Source: Rhizobium sp. NXC14 (GTDB taxonomy: Bacteria > Pseudomonadota > Alphaproteobacteria > Rhizobiales > Rhizobiaceae). Taken from it: a DNA stretch of 64,000 nucleotides. The notes under the pieces were generated by a model that had not been told where the DNA came from, made no database searches, and saw nothing but the letters and a program-made list of their open reading frames with translations. Positions 46,801-54,972 of this stretch are shown here, piece after piece. Location of the stretch: NCBI RefSeq assembly GCF_002117485.1, contig NZ_CP021033.1, forward strand, positions 62,001-126,000, given 5' to 3'. How positions within the stretch are numbered: position 1 is the first letter of the stretch; each line of letters starts with the position of its first letter. The position numbers were made by a program, and so were the translations under genes.

Positions 46801-49138
46801 CGATATAATTACCGACTACCGCGGCTCCCGCGACAATAAATTGATGCTGGGACCTGGAATAGAAACGAGTGACGTCGTGTTCGCGCGCGTCGCTGGCGAC
46901 TCGAACGACATGAAACTCGCCTTCCGCTCAATGGCAGGGTCCGTGACCTTCGACAATCAGCTCTGGGGTGATGCCGGCGTCGAGTTCATTGAGTTTGCCG
47001 ACGGTACGGTCTGGGATGAGACGGAAATCTCACGACGGTATGTCGCCGATCAGCAGACGTCCGGCGACGACACCATCTGGGGCACGAACTTATCCGATGC
47101 TGCGAACGGTGGCGCCGGCAACGACACGCTGATGACCTATAGTGGGAATGACCGCCTGGCCGGCGGGGCAGGCAACGACCGTCTCGAAGGTGCCGAGGGC
47201 AGCGACGTCTACGTCTATAATTCCGGCGACGGCGATGACGTCATCTTTGACTACCGAGGCAGCCGTGACAATGTCCTGGAGTTCGGTGCCGGAATTGCTG
47301 CGACGGACGTAGTCTTCTCACGCGTCGCGAGTGACTCGAACGACATAAAGCTGGCATTCAGCACGATCTCAGGTTCCGTTGTTCTTGATGGGCAGCTCTG
47401 GGGCGATGCTGGCATCGAGTTCATTCGATTTGCGGACGGTACGGTCTGGAATGAAACAGAGATGTTGCGTCGATATGTTGCGGACCAGCAGACGTCGGGC
47501 AACGACATCATCTGGGGAACGAATCTCGCCGACTTGGCAACGGGTGGTGCGGGTAACGACACGATCGTCACTTACGGCGGCAACGACCGTCTGGTCGGCG
47601 GGACAGGTAACGACCGCCTGGAAGGCAGCGGTGGCACCGACGTCTACGTGTACAACGTTGGCGACGGTGACGACGCAATCTTTGATTACACCGGGAGCCG
47701 TGACAATGTCCTTGAGTTCGGCGCCGGAATATCCGCGGCTGACGTGGTGTTTTCACGTGTCGCGAGCGATGCGGCCGATATGATGCTGATGTTTCGATCG
47801 ATGGCTGGCTCCATCGTGCTTGATAATCAGCATTGGGGCGACGCCGGCGTCGAATTTATTCGGTTCGCCGACGGCACGGTCTGGGATGATGCCGAGATCG
47901 CTCGTCGATACGTCGCGGGTCAAACGACGGATGGTGATGACACCATTTGGGCAACGAATCTATCCGACAATGTAGTCGGCGGTGCCGGCAATGACACGAT
48001 TGCCGGCTACGATGGCAACGACCGTCTGGCCGGCGGGGCGGGCAACGACCGCTTGGACGGCGGTGGCGGCAACGACGTCTACGTGTACAACATCGGCGAT
48101 GGCGACGACGCCATCTTCGACTACCAAGGCAGCCGCAACAACGTTCTCGAATTCGGTGCCGGGATTTCGGCAGCGGACGTGGTGTTTTCACGTGTCGCAA
48201 GCGACGCGGCCGATATGAAGCTGACGTTTCAGTCGATGGCTGGCTCCATCGTGCTCGATAATCAGCATTGGGGCGACGCCGGTGTTGAGTTTATTCGATT
48301 CGCCGACGGCACCGTCTGGGACGATGCAGAGATCGCCCGTAGGTATGTCGCGGGTCAAACGACGGATGGTGATGACACCATTTGGGCAACCAACCTATCC
48401 GACAATGTATTAGGCGGCGCCGGCAATGACACGATTGCCGGCTATGATGGCAACGACCGTCTGGTCGGCGGGACGGGCAATGACCGCCTGGACGGCGGTG
48501 GCGGCAACGACGTCTACGTGTATAACGTTGGCGATGGCGACGACGCTATCTTCGACTACCAAAGCAGCCGCAACAACGGCCTCGAGTTTGGTGCCGGAAT
48601 TGCGGTAACGGACGTCGTCTTCTCACGCGTCACGAGCGATGTGAACGACATGAAGCTGTCTTTCCGCGGACTGACCGGCTCCATTGTTGTCGATAACCAG
48701 CTCTGGAGCGATGCCGGTGTCGATTTCGTTCGCTTTGCCGACGGCACCGTCTGGAACAAGACTCAGATCGCAGCACACTATGTGGCCGACCAGGAGACCG
48801 CCGGCGACGATATCATCTGGGGAAACTACGGCGCCGACACAATCCAGGGCGGGGCCGGCAACGATACTCTTCGGGGGGTGGGTGGAAATGACGTTTTCGT
48901 CTTTAAAGCAGGCTTCGGCAAGGATGCGGTGACAGATTTCTCTGCCGGTTCGGGCATTGGTGACATCCTTGATATCAGCAACGACCTCTTCGCGGACTTT
49001 GCGTCTGTGCTGGCCGCCGCCACCCAGGTGGGAGCGGATACAGTGATCACCCACGACGCCAACACGTCGATCACGCTGAAGAACGTCGCGCTGACCAGCC
49101 TGCATCAGGACGACTTCCGCTTCACGGCTGCAGCGTGA
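40838..49138 (+). CDS. giant RTX (hemolysin-type calcium-binding) secreted protein
   Basis: 2766 residues, no N-terminal signal. Residues 68-133 form a Gly/Ala-rich hydrophobic stretch (FLGGVVGAALAPAIADMAG, FFGGGITAGPLLSAILLAG). Next is the DPLVLDLDGDGIEL segment (145-158) of FrpC-like RTX proteins and EF-hand-like loops (DSNGDGRIDIAD, DSNQNGQADAGEL). From about 590 on, nonapeptide repeats of GGxGxD type alternate with hemolysin-related beta modules, including three modules of 140 residues (from 1157) and five of 145 (from about 1978). The end (TDFSAGSGIGDILDIS and LTSLHQDDFRF) matches type I secretion signals of rhizobial PrsDE substrates. Exported by the transporter encoded downstream; may be an adhesin, biofilm protein or bacteriocin. 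No enzyme domain recognised. Confidence 0.9.
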   Translation: MAETRTWDQLADVFDYLGAVAAGAAQYFPQYPALKYVGPMLIDGLGQIAGAATPDDPTAGLPEQLRDSAAKFLGGVVGAALAPAIADMAGLALFFGGGITAGPLLSAILLAGATYIAGKYMGEAFAGIGDLLFDPDSPLVNLLRDPLVLDLDGDGIELTALAGSATHFDYGQDGFAERTGWVSADDGILVRDVNRNGTVDGAGELFGSPTQDGFAVLETMDSNGDGRIDIADAGFQDLYVWQDSNQNGQADAGELKHLSDLGINSVSVIRQAVGSTNQGNVVGYEGTFTQADGTTGASQTIYFQTDDRDTVGDNTPDFVAPQDVKQLPQLPGSGQLNSIAWVATNDPEFKSDWLALTDAAAGLSFDDLKSQFQQLLLRWAGVDDIDSTSRGQFVDARHLVFIEKFFGSEYQEIRSGNQTTTSPSTEQFGDRIESSFDSITDLLLSNFLAQTDMSKFIRTGDINALVSSPYFALGVLTLNGSEDAPDLKELVEQASTLLLGARLGEMGATAELLVKGFLGLDGMAASAFDGDRVAYLAALRPQLDLVADSTLSAIVTSIADGSVLEGSVEANALIGSSEDNVFIAGKGNDVTVGGAGSDLYIYSAGDGSDYIRDSSASLVENDRLFLTDQRSSDLTFERTGNSLRIGFVGKSETIISEDFFLEWGKENRGVDSIILGDGAILSREDIRARTTTTSAGSSQINDSALDDIIHGTSNHEEIRISGGNDTILYSEGDGFDIITDTSGNAAEKDVLNLGQLKPSDIELSRVDDALFVKILASGEYITDRYFFRNETTISTTGGWGIDQIRFADGVIWNRDAIKASSVVRGDDAANALAAYSTSDRYQGGKGNDSISGGAGSDTYIWRKGDGSDTIIDNSSDSVGFDKLVLSDVGPGDIELSRAGTSLKITILSTREVIEITDQFSGIDNIVDGWNSTKLGIEAIEFGNGAQWSRDTIMKGIVNVGLDTEIFFAQDPLSGGVIVSYFEDELGHRGDVIDISSPYFNGMKYSGIHDIKYGSESDDSIGGANVNPVDSTVASTEGANYFDGRGGNDVLTGGAGHDALIGGDGADTLYGDTAGFESSLDGNDQLDGGKGNDALYGAGGNDYLSGGDGIDQLYGGTGDDYLFDSSSSGGEAGVPDDYFDGGKGDDTIVSAQTFSAANGGASNGNDIFVYRRGDGNDVIFEGSHSMTEVDKLLLLDIGAQDVELTQRGIDLVLTIGSTHQTITEAGFFWNYGSASQGMEQIIFDDGEIWNREYVRQHLVFRGSDARETIQNNDGYGNTFISQKGDDIIISASIRGGANGGAANGNDKFIYSRGDGNDLFFDGSHSQSETDTLVLTDIRSSEVIAFRSGIDFVLKDLVTGQLLINEGFFWNWDSAGQGIDVVQFADGVSWNRTQMRDNAWYRGSVTNDLLQTAEKIDNIFFGDLGDDIIVSAAVRGGANGGGATGNDLFIYNLGDGNDLIFDGSFSLSEIDRLELRGINVHDVMLGQSGSDLIIKITSSGQQIVDEGAFWNRSTVGQGLEEIKFADGTIWNREDIRYWAQEGSIFYGGTSANETLIGSYFDQNLSGNSGNDFIDGKGGSDIIHGDVGNDTLALSVANVGEVDQLDGGAGTDTVTFEQFQSSVYVDMVANNGEARTGDTTSASTATDRLIATLVNNENLKGTAFSDVLLADAGNNTLEGGAGDDVMDGRSGDDQLDGGVGADTLRGGLGNDTYVYRAGDGADVIFETLSQGTADTLKLSGITPSAVSLVREGNDLKIQFSGSSGDQITLVNGAATPVEFDQYGIEKIQFDDGTIWDAAVLRQKSVYAGATAGNDTLTGTTASGDFGGGKGDDVLNAGGGNDNYIYRRGDGFDRITEDANSGVSDRITLVDITKEEVLLHRVANDLYIEIKESHAGAADSGLILVKGTLGSTSQQGVEQISFADGTIWSATQILAAISNAGWLPPATITGTSADDVLTGTTNNDIFDAGGGDDRLEGKEGTDVYIYRAGSGSDIITDYRGSRDNKLMLGPGIETSDVVFARVAGDSNDMKLAFRSMAGSVTFDNQLWGDAGVEFIEFADGTVWDETEISRRYVADQQTSGDDTIWGTNLSDAANGGAGNDTLMTYSGNDRLAGGAGNDRLEGAEGSDVYVYNSGDGDDVIFDYRGSRDNVLEFGAGIAATDVVFSRVASDSNDIKLAFSTISGSVVLDGQLWGDAGIEFIRFADGTVWNETEMLRRYVADQQTSGNDIIWGTNLADLATGGAGNDTIVTYGGNDRLVGGTGNDRLEGSGGTDVYVYNVGDGDDAIFDYTGSRDNVLEFGAGISAADVVFSRVASDAADMMLMFRSMAGSIVLDNQHWGDAGVEFIRFADGTVWDDAEIARRYVAGQTTDGDDTIWATNLSDNVVGGAGNDTIAGYDGNDRLAGGAGNDRLDGGGGNDVYVYNIGDGDDAIFDYQGSRNNVLEFGAGISAADVVFSRVASDAADMKLTFQSMAGSIVLDNQHWGDAGVEFIRFADGTVWDDAEIARRYVAGQTTDGDDTIWATNLSDNVLGGAGNDTIAGYDGNDRLVGGTGNDRLDGGGGNDVYVYNVGDGDDAIFDYQSSRNNGLEFGAGIAVTDVVFSRVTSDVNDMKLSFRGLTGSIVVDNQLWSDAGVDFVRFADGTVWNKTQIAAHYVADQETAGDDIIWGNYGADTIQGGAGNDTLRGVGGNDVFVFKAGFGKDAVTDFSAGSGIGDILDISNDLFADFASVLAAATQVGADTVITHDANTSITLKNVALTSLHQDDFRFTAAA
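44306..45565 (+). repeat. three tandem 420-bp modules inside the RTX gene
   Basis: The anchor encoding NGG-(A/G)-x-x-GND recurs at 44306, 44726 and 45146, exactly 420 bp apart. Each module carries NGNDxFxYxxGDGND, a GSxSxxExDxLxL stretch and a FFWNxxSxxQGxExIxFxDG end. Boundaries are approximate. Confidence 0.8.
46769..48889 (+). repeat. five tandem 435-bp modules inside the RTX gene
   Basis: The codons for DVYVYN-type segments start at 46769, 47204 and, for the fifth unit, 48509. The codons for ADGTVW recur at 46997, 47432, 47867, 48302 and 48737, each exactly 435 bp apart. Units 3 and 4 are almost identical at the DNA level; the fifth is cut short by about 54 bp. This indicates recent duplication. 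Confidence 0.88.
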
Positions 49139-49154
49139 CGAAGAGGAAATCGTC

Positions 49155-50909
49155 TTGAACAACGCCGCAGAACAGCCGTCACAAGTGTTTCTTGTGGCGG
49201 TCCTGTCGTCGCTTCGTCGAGCCTTCCTGGGTGTCGGCGTGACGAGTTGTGTCATCAACATCCTCGCCCTGACCGGCTCATTTTTCATGCTTCAGGTCTA
49301 CGACAGGGTCATCCCCGGACGCAGCCTGCCGACATTGGTGGGACTCGGTATCATTGCCGCAACCCTGTTTGTCTTCCAGGGCGCTCTGGAACTGATCAGA
49401 TCGTTGCTCCTCGTCAGGGTGGGAACCTCGGTCGATGAACGTTTCGGTGACCGCGTCTATGGTTCGCTGGTCCTGTTGCCGTCGCGCATGCAGATGCCAG
49501 GCGATGGGCTGCAATGCGTGCGAGATCTCGATAGCGTACGTGGTTTTCTGTCAGGACCGGGGCCAACGGCTCTGTTCGACATGCCCTGGATGCCCTTCTA
49601 TCTCTTCCTTTGCTTTCTCTTCCACTTCTGGATCGGCGTGACCGCGCTTGCCGGGGCGCTGATGCTTATTGGGTTGACGATGCTCACCGAGGTCCGGTCT
49701 CGGCGGCCGGCGAAGGAAGCGGCCAAGCTCGCTGCCGAGCGCATCAATCTCGCCGAGGCGACGAAACGAAATTCAGAAGCCGTCCTTGCCATGGGTTTCG
49801 GCCATTTCATCGGCGAGCGATGGTCCGAGCTCAACCGGCGCTATCTGGCAAACCACGTTTCTGCCAGCACCGTCACGGGTGGGTTGGCGACCGCTTCGAA
49901 AATCCTGCGCATGATGCTGCAGTCCGGCGTCCTTGCTGTCGGCGCCTTTCTGGTGATCCGACAGGAGGCAACCGGCGGCATCATGATCGCAAGCTCCATC
50001 CTCGTGAGTCGTGCGCTCGCACCCGTCGAGCTTGCGATCGGACAGTGGAAAGGTTTCGTTGCAGCTCGGCAAAGCTGGGGACGGCTGACGAAGCTCATGA
50101 CGCTCATGTCCTCGGAGGAGCGTGAGGTCGCCCTGCCGGCCCCACGAGAAAGCCTCACCGTCGAGAACCTGCAGGTGGCAGCCCCCGGAGGCCGCAGCCC
50201 TATTGTCCGCGGCGTCTCCTTCAAGGTTTCGGCGGGCGAGGCCGTTGGCGTCATCGGCCCAAGCGCATCGGGAAAGTCGACGCTTGCCCGCGCCATCACG
50301 GGCCTTTGGTTGCCCCTGATCGGCGCTGTGAGGCTCGACCAGGCGTTACTGGCACAATGGGATCCGCGAGAGCTCGGCCGCCATCTCGGCTACCTGCCGC
50401 AGGATGTCTCGCTCTTCGACGGCTCGATTGCCCAAAACATTGCCCGCTTCGATCCAGAGGCCGGTTCCGAGGCGATTATCGCTGCAGCACGGGCAGCGGG
50501 AGTCTACGACATGATCGTGCAGTTCCCGGATGGATTCGACACAAAGATTGGGGAGCATGGATCGGCGCTTTCGGCTGGCCAGCGCCAGCGCATCGCTCTT
50601 GCTCGAGCGCTCTATGGTGATCCATTCCTGGTGGTGCTCGACGAGCCAAATTCCAACCTCGATGCAGACGGAGAGGCGGCTCTAACGAAAGCGATTTCCG
50701 GCGTCCGGGCGAGGGGAGGAATCGCGATTGTGATCGCACATCGGCCGAGCGCCCTGGTGGCGGTCGACAAAGTTCTGGTCATGGGCAACGGCCAGATGCA
50801 GGCGTTCGGTCCCAAGGACGAAGTGCTGAGCAAGACAACGTCAAGGCCCGCAAAGGCAACGCCTCAACCCGTCCGTCTGCTGATCGGTGGCGAGGAGACG
50901 GGATCGTGA
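49155..50909 (+). CDS. type I secretion ABC transporter (PrsD-like)
   Basis: 584-residue fused transporter: membrane domain with about six helices (residues 15-300) and C-terminal ATPase with Walker A GPSASGKST, signature LSAGQRQRIALARALYG and Walker B FLVVLDEPNSNLD. It powers export of unfolded protein across both membranes with an adaptor and an outer-membrane TolC. Start is TTG at 49155, 7 bases after GAGGA, 16 bases behind the RTX gene. It is followed by the adaptor gene with a 4-base overlap. The TolC partner is not in the window. Confidence 0.92.
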   Translation: MNNAAEQPSQVFLVAVLSSLRRAFLGVGVTSCVINILALTGSFFMLQVYDRVIPGRSLPTLVGLGIIAATLFVFQGALELIRSLLLVRVGTSVDERFGDRVYGSLVLLPSRMQMPGDGLQCVRDLDSVRGFLSGPGPTALFDMPWMPFYLFLCFLFHFWIGVTALAGALMLIGLTMLTEVRSRRPAKEAAKLAAERINLAEATKRNSEAVLAMGFGHFIGERWSELNRRYLANHVSASTVTGGLATASKILRMMLQSGVLAVGAFLVIRQEATGGIMIASSILVSRALAPVELAIGQWKGFVAARQSWGRLTKLMTLMSSEEREVALPAPRESLTVENLQVAAPGGRSPIVRGVSFKVSAGEAVGVIGPSASGKSTLARAITGLWLPLIGAVRLDQALLAQWDPRELGRHLGYLPQDVSLFDGSIAQNIARFDPEAGSEAIIAAARAAGVYDMIVQFPDGFDTKIGEHGSALSAGQRQRIALARALYGDPFLVVLDEPNSNLDADGEAALTKAISGVRARGGIAIVIAHRPSALVAVDKVLVMGNGQMQAFGPKDEVLSKTTSRPAKATPQPVRLLIGGEETGS

Positions 50910-52216
50910 GTGAGAGGCCAGCGATTTCGGCGGAACGCGCCATCCGCAATCTGACGGTGGCTGCCCTTGGCACCGTCCTGTTGCTCGGCGGCGTCATGGG
51001 AGGTCTTGCAGCGACCACTCACTTGTCAGGCGCCGTCATTGCAGCGGGAACGGTTGTCGTCGACAGCTACGTGAAACCGGTCCAGCACCAGAAAGGTGGG
51101 ACAGTCGGCCAGATCTTTGTCAAGAATGGCGATCGCGTAGAAGCCGGCCAAGTCCTTATTCATCTGGACGACACGCAAACGCGCGCGAATCTCGACATCG
51201 TCAGAAAGCGTCTCAACGAGCTTTTCGCCAGAACGGCAAGGCTTGAAGCGGAACGCGACGGGGCAGAAACGGTCGAGTTTTCAAAAGACTTTCTTGCTAA
51301 AGCCGACGATCCCGAAGTCAGCCGCTCCATTGAAGGCGAGAAGCGGCTCTTCGAGGACAGGAAGTCTTCGCGCATGAGCCGGAAGGCACAATTGCGCGAG
51401 AGGATTGAGCAGCTCAAACAGGAAACTGAAGGCTCGGTCGCGCAGCAAACCGGAAAGCGGCAAGAGATCGGCCTGATCGAGAAGGAGCTGGAGAGCCTTC
51501 AGCGATTGTTCGATCAGGGGCTTGTGCCGGCCAACCGGGTGTATGCGCTGCAGCGAGAATCCGCGAGCCTGACGGGTGAGCTCGGCAGTCTGCTTGCAAG
51601 CGAGGCACAGGCGAAGGGCAGGATCACCGAAACCGAGCTTCAGATCATCCAGATCGACGACGATCATCGCAGCGAGGTGTCCGACCAGCTTCGCCAGGCC
51701 GAGAGCGATATCGGCGAATTTTCCGAACGCCTCGTCGCAGCCGAGGATGACCTGCAGCGCATCGATATTCGCGCGCCCCAGGGGGGCGTCGTGCATCAAC
51801 TTGCCGTCCACGCGCCCGGCGCCGTCGTTGCTCCGGGAGAAGCGATCATGCAGATCGTTCCGGATCGCGATGCGCTCGTCGCGGAGGTGAAGCTGTCGCC
51901 AAGCGATATCGACCAAGTCAGCATTGGTCAGGCGGTGCATCTCAGATTTTCTGCCTTCAGCCAGAGGAATACGCCGGAACTGAATGGCGTCGTGACCGGG
52001 GTGGCGGCAGACCTGACGGCGGACCAGCGATCAGGGCTCAGCTACTATGTCGTTCGAGCCGAGGTGTCCGAGGGCGAGTGGCAGAGACTTGGGCAGGTGA
52101 CGCCTGTTCCCGGCATGCCAGTCGAAGCGTTCATACAGACGGGTGAACGGACTGCTCTGGCTTATCTGACGAAGCCCTTCATGGATCAGGTAGCGCGGGC
52201 CTTCAAGGAAGAATAG
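50906..52216 (+). CDS. HlyD-family type I secretion adaptor (PrsE-like)
   Basis: 436-residue membrane-fusion protein: one membrane helix (about 15-37), a barrel/lipoyl half (VKPVQHQKGGTVGQIFVKNGD), a long alpha-helical hairpin (about 90-260, Glu/Lys/Arg-rich coiled coil), the second lipoyl half (RIDIRAPQGGVVHQLAVHAPG) and a C-terminal beta-barrel. GTG start overlaps the transporter stop (GTGA). Links the ABC exporter to the outer-membrane channel. Confidence 0.92.
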   Translation: MSERPAISAERAIRNLTVAALGTVLLLGGVMGGLAATTHLSGAVIAAGTVVVDSYVKPVQHQKGGTVGQIFVKNGDRVEAGQVLIHLDDTQTRANLDIVRKRLNELFARTARLEAERDGAETVEFSKDFLAKADDPEVSRSIEGEKRLFEDRKSSRMSRKAQLRERIEQLKQETEGSVAQQTGKRQEIGLIEKELESLQRLFDQGLVPANRVYALQRESASLTGELGSLLASEAQAKGRITETELQIIQIDDDHRSEVSDQLRQAESDIGEFSERLVAAEDDLQRIDIRAPQGGVVHQLAVHAPGAVVAPGEAIMQIVPDRDALVAEVKLSPSDIDQVSIGQAVHLRFSAFSQRNTPELNGVVTGVAADLTADQRSGLSYYVVRAEVSEGEWQRLGQVTPVPGMPVEAFIQTGERTALAYLTKPFMDQVARAFKEE

Positions 52217-52219
52217 GGA

Positions 52220-53404
52220 ATGCAGCGCGTTGATCACAGACAGAGGGAAGAACGACTTCTTACCATCGCCGACGCGTTTGCCGGTTCAGCGTTTACTGGG
52301 ACAACGGATCCGGTTCAGATCGATGAACAAGATCTCAGTCGCGAGACAGATCAAGCGAAAAACCGTTCCCTTTTTCTGGATGAGCTGCGGGGAATAGCTG
52401 CGCTTTCGGTGGTTCTCTTGCATGCCAGCCATATTTTCGGCTTTGGTCTTAACTCCCACGCCTATCTGGCAGTCGACTTTTTCTTATGCCTGAGCGGTTT
52501 CGTCCTGGCAAGCGGGTATGACGAAAAGCTAAGGTCGGGTGTTCTGCAGAGCCGGACGTTTTTGCTGAAGCGGGTGATACGGCTTTATCCCATGATCGTC
52601 GTTGGCGTCGCCCTGGGCGTCATTGCCTCGCAAGTAGCTTTGACACCAAGCATAGCTCTTCTCGATGTCTCAATCCTTGCTGCTGGCGCGTTATTCCTAT
52701 TGCCCTTCGGACTTCTCGTCGGTCAGGAAGCATTCGCAATCAACAACCCGCTGTGGTCCCTCTGCTTTGAGATGGTCGCTAGTGTCGTTTACGGCTCGGT
52801 CGCTCGCCGGCGGGTTCATTTTTGGCACGAGGCGGCGGTTTTGGCGTCGATGGCGGCAGCGCTTTTCCAAGTTGTCATGATCGAAGATAGCATCGGGCCG
52901 GTCGGATTTGCGAACTGGCAAGCGTACTTCGAAGGATTTGTGAGGGTCGGCTTTTCGTTCCTTTGCGGCGTCTTGATCTTTCGCTGGGATATCCCTCATC
53001 GCGTCGGTGTGGTTCCACCTCAGATCCCGCTTTTCGTCCTGATTGCCGTTCTATTTTTCCCGTTTGCCATTCCAAGAGAAATCTACGATTCCATATGTAT
53101 CACTACCATAATTCCGATCGTGGTGACCCTGGCGGCTGCGGTACCGCATAATGTGGCGCGGCCATTCGCTGCATACCTCGGACAGTTGTCCTACCCCCTG
53201 TATATTGTCCATCTGCCGATCATTCAGCTCGGGAAGCAATTCCAGAACGCCAGCGGATTCATTCCCTGGCCGGCCACTGTGCTCTGTACCCTCCTGGCCG
53301 CTGTTGGCGTGGCGCATTTCTTGAGCACTCGCTTTGATTTACCCGTCCGCACTTACTTAAGCGCTCATTTTTTCAAGCCCCGACCCGGCTCCTGTAGCTT
53401 TTAG
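52220..53404 (+). CDS. OafA/YrhL-type membrane acyltransferase
   Basis: 394-residue acyltransferase-3 protein with about ten helices. The conserved opening DELRGIAALSVVLLHA, with its Arg and His, is at about residues 54-69, preceded by an unusual polar 50-residue N-terminus. Such enzymes O-acylate polysaccharides, lipids or other surface molecules. It begins 3 bases after the adaptor stop, so it belongs to the RTX operon. Its target could be surface glycan modified in step with secretion, or the secreted protein itself; neither is shown by the sequence. Confidence 0.82.
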   Translation: MQRVDHRQREERLLTIADAFAGSAFTGTTDPVQIDEQDLSRETDQAKNRSLFLDELRGIAALSVVLLHASHIFGFGLNSHAYLAVDFFLCLSGFVLASGYDEKLRSGVLQSRTFLLKRVIRLYPMIVVGVALGVIASQVALTPSIALLDVSILAAGALFLLPFGLLVGQEAFAINNPLWSLCFEMVASVVYGSVARRRVHFWHEAAVLASMAAALFQVVMIEDSIGPVGFANWQAYFEGFVRVGFSFLCGVLIFRWDIPHRVGVVPPQIPLFVLIAVLFFPFAIPREIYDSICITTIIPIVVTLAAAVPHNVARPFAAYLGQLSYPLYIVHLPIIQLGKQFQNASGFIPWPATVLCTLLAAVGVAHFLSTRFDLPVRTYLSAHFFKPRPGSCSF

Positions 53405-53787
53405 GGTCTGCGGCTGAACGATTTGTCTGCCGATATTGTCCGAAGTGCCACAAGACATATGAATGGCATAATTAAACTTCGCACCATTCTTTCCGTTGTG
53501 ACATATCCGTCCCGTGAACATCGCAGGTAGTCCTGAGCTGATCTCCGCCTCGGCCGTGTTGACAAAGTTATCTCAGGAGCTTGTTGTCCGCGACGACCGC
53601 GATATGCTCAAGGAATGATTACTTCTCCTTGTCCCGTGTATCTTTTCAGAAGCACAGGTTTCGCTCCAGCGGGCGACACAGTTCACCGTCCCTTGCCCGT
53701 GCGCCCGCGAAGGGTGGACGAAAGCGCTCCGATCTGGACGAGATTCCCGAACCGATCATAGAAACGCTGTTCTCGCATCGCCCGGAG

Positions 53788-54206
53788 CTAATCCTCGGCT
53801 CCCGACCATCCGTTTGCAGCCATCAGGTCGAACAAGGCGTCGCCGATGTTTGTTGCCAACTGCGGGAACTTCGGAGGCATTCGGAAGGCGCCGGCCAGTC
53901 CTTTTCGAAGTCCGACAATCAGGATGCGACTTCGGTCTTGGGCGATACCGTAATCTCTGGTGTTGATACGATGGATCTCGGATGAATATCCGGCCTTCGA
54001 AAGTATCCGCAGAGCGTGAGCGACATGGTCCGCATGCTTGCCGTGAAGGAGCCCCTCGACATTCTCGAAGATGAATGCCCTTGGCTGGGATTCCTTCACC
54101 GCCCTGACACCTTCTAGCAGCAAATCGCGTTCGTCATTCTTCCCCAGGCCATTGCCATCAGAAGAATAGGGCTGGCAGGGAATTCCTCCGACGAGTAAGC
54201 GGACGG
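53788..54206 (-). pseudogene. fragment of a C5-cytosine DNA methyltransferase
   Basis: An open frame without a start carries the catalytic motif region GGIPCQPYSSDGNGLGK, the ENVEGL motif and the RDYGIAQDRSRILIVGLR motif of C5 methyltransferases, in order. The N-terminal SAM-binding motif and everything after the beginning of the target-recognition part (stop after NGWSGAED) are missing. About 135 of an expected 350-400 codons remain. The upstream break is where an acetyltransferase remnant begins on the other strand. Confidence 0.75.
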
Positions 54207-54217
54207 CGAGAGCAGAC

Positions 54218-54550
54218 GTCGAATTCGTTCTCGAAAGCTACGTCGCCAATCCTGCGGGTATCCGGTGCTCTCTTGCGGAAGACGAGCAGTGCGGCCTTCT
54301 TGGGTTCCAGTCTCTCATCCGTGCGACCGAAGACAACCGCTACGGGACGCCTGTCGGGTGGGGCATCATAGGAACGCACGTGTCACCGGACGCCGCGCGG
54401 ACGGGCGTCGGCACTGCACTGTTCGCCGCCTCTCGCAGGGCTGCGATCGAGGCAGGGCTGACGAAGATCGAAGCGTTCAGGAAAGGACAACGCGATCGCT
54501 CAGTCGTACTACGAACGGATGGGTTTGAGACCTACCGGACGTCAGCGGAG
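54218..54550 (+). pseudogene. remnant of a GNAT acetyltransferase
   Basis: The frame from about 54218 reads like the middle of a GCN5-type acetyltransferase (FVLESYVANPAGIRCSL, GLLGFQSL, then THVSPDAARTGVGTALF, the acetyl-CoA loop). At about 54480-54486 a single extra base shifts the frame; the expected end (NAIAQSYYERMG) continues in the next frame. The 5' end is missing. Both decay signs point to a pseudogene. Confidence 0.7.
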
Positions 54551-54972
54551 AACTAGGGAGGCCAGGCTTCCTGCTCTGAGCCTCGAACGCCATCCTCCCG
54601 CAGAGCGACTACGCGGCGACATTCTTCTTGGGAGCTCAACTTACCAAAACTTCGGACAAGCTGCGAGAGCATCCCCCATTCGGCACCGACATCGAAAGTC
54701 CTCCTCAACGATGGCGAACTTTGTGGGTTCTCGTCCTGAAGATGAGGCGATGGATGATCCATTTTCTGGTTCGATCAATCCATTTTTAGGATCGCTTCTC
54801 CTCCACCCCATGCGAAACCCGCACCCGAACGTCCTTCTAAAACCTCCGAACCTCCTTGACAGAAGCGTACGAAATGTTACGAAAGTAATATTTCAAGTTG
54901 CATCGTAAATTATACTCGAATCGCAGATCGCGATTGATGGACTACTGAGGCATTTCGTCCAAGGGGGAGGAC

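Noticed and set aside
44306-48889. Regular repeats considered as CRISPR or satellite DNA
   Set aside because: Periods of 420 and 435 bp are multiples of 3 and in frame with a single coding sequence of RTX repeats.
54519-54908. 129-codon plus-strand ORF
   Set aside because: Its first residues are the shifted tail of the GNAT remnant; the rest has no family, no signals and a changing composition.
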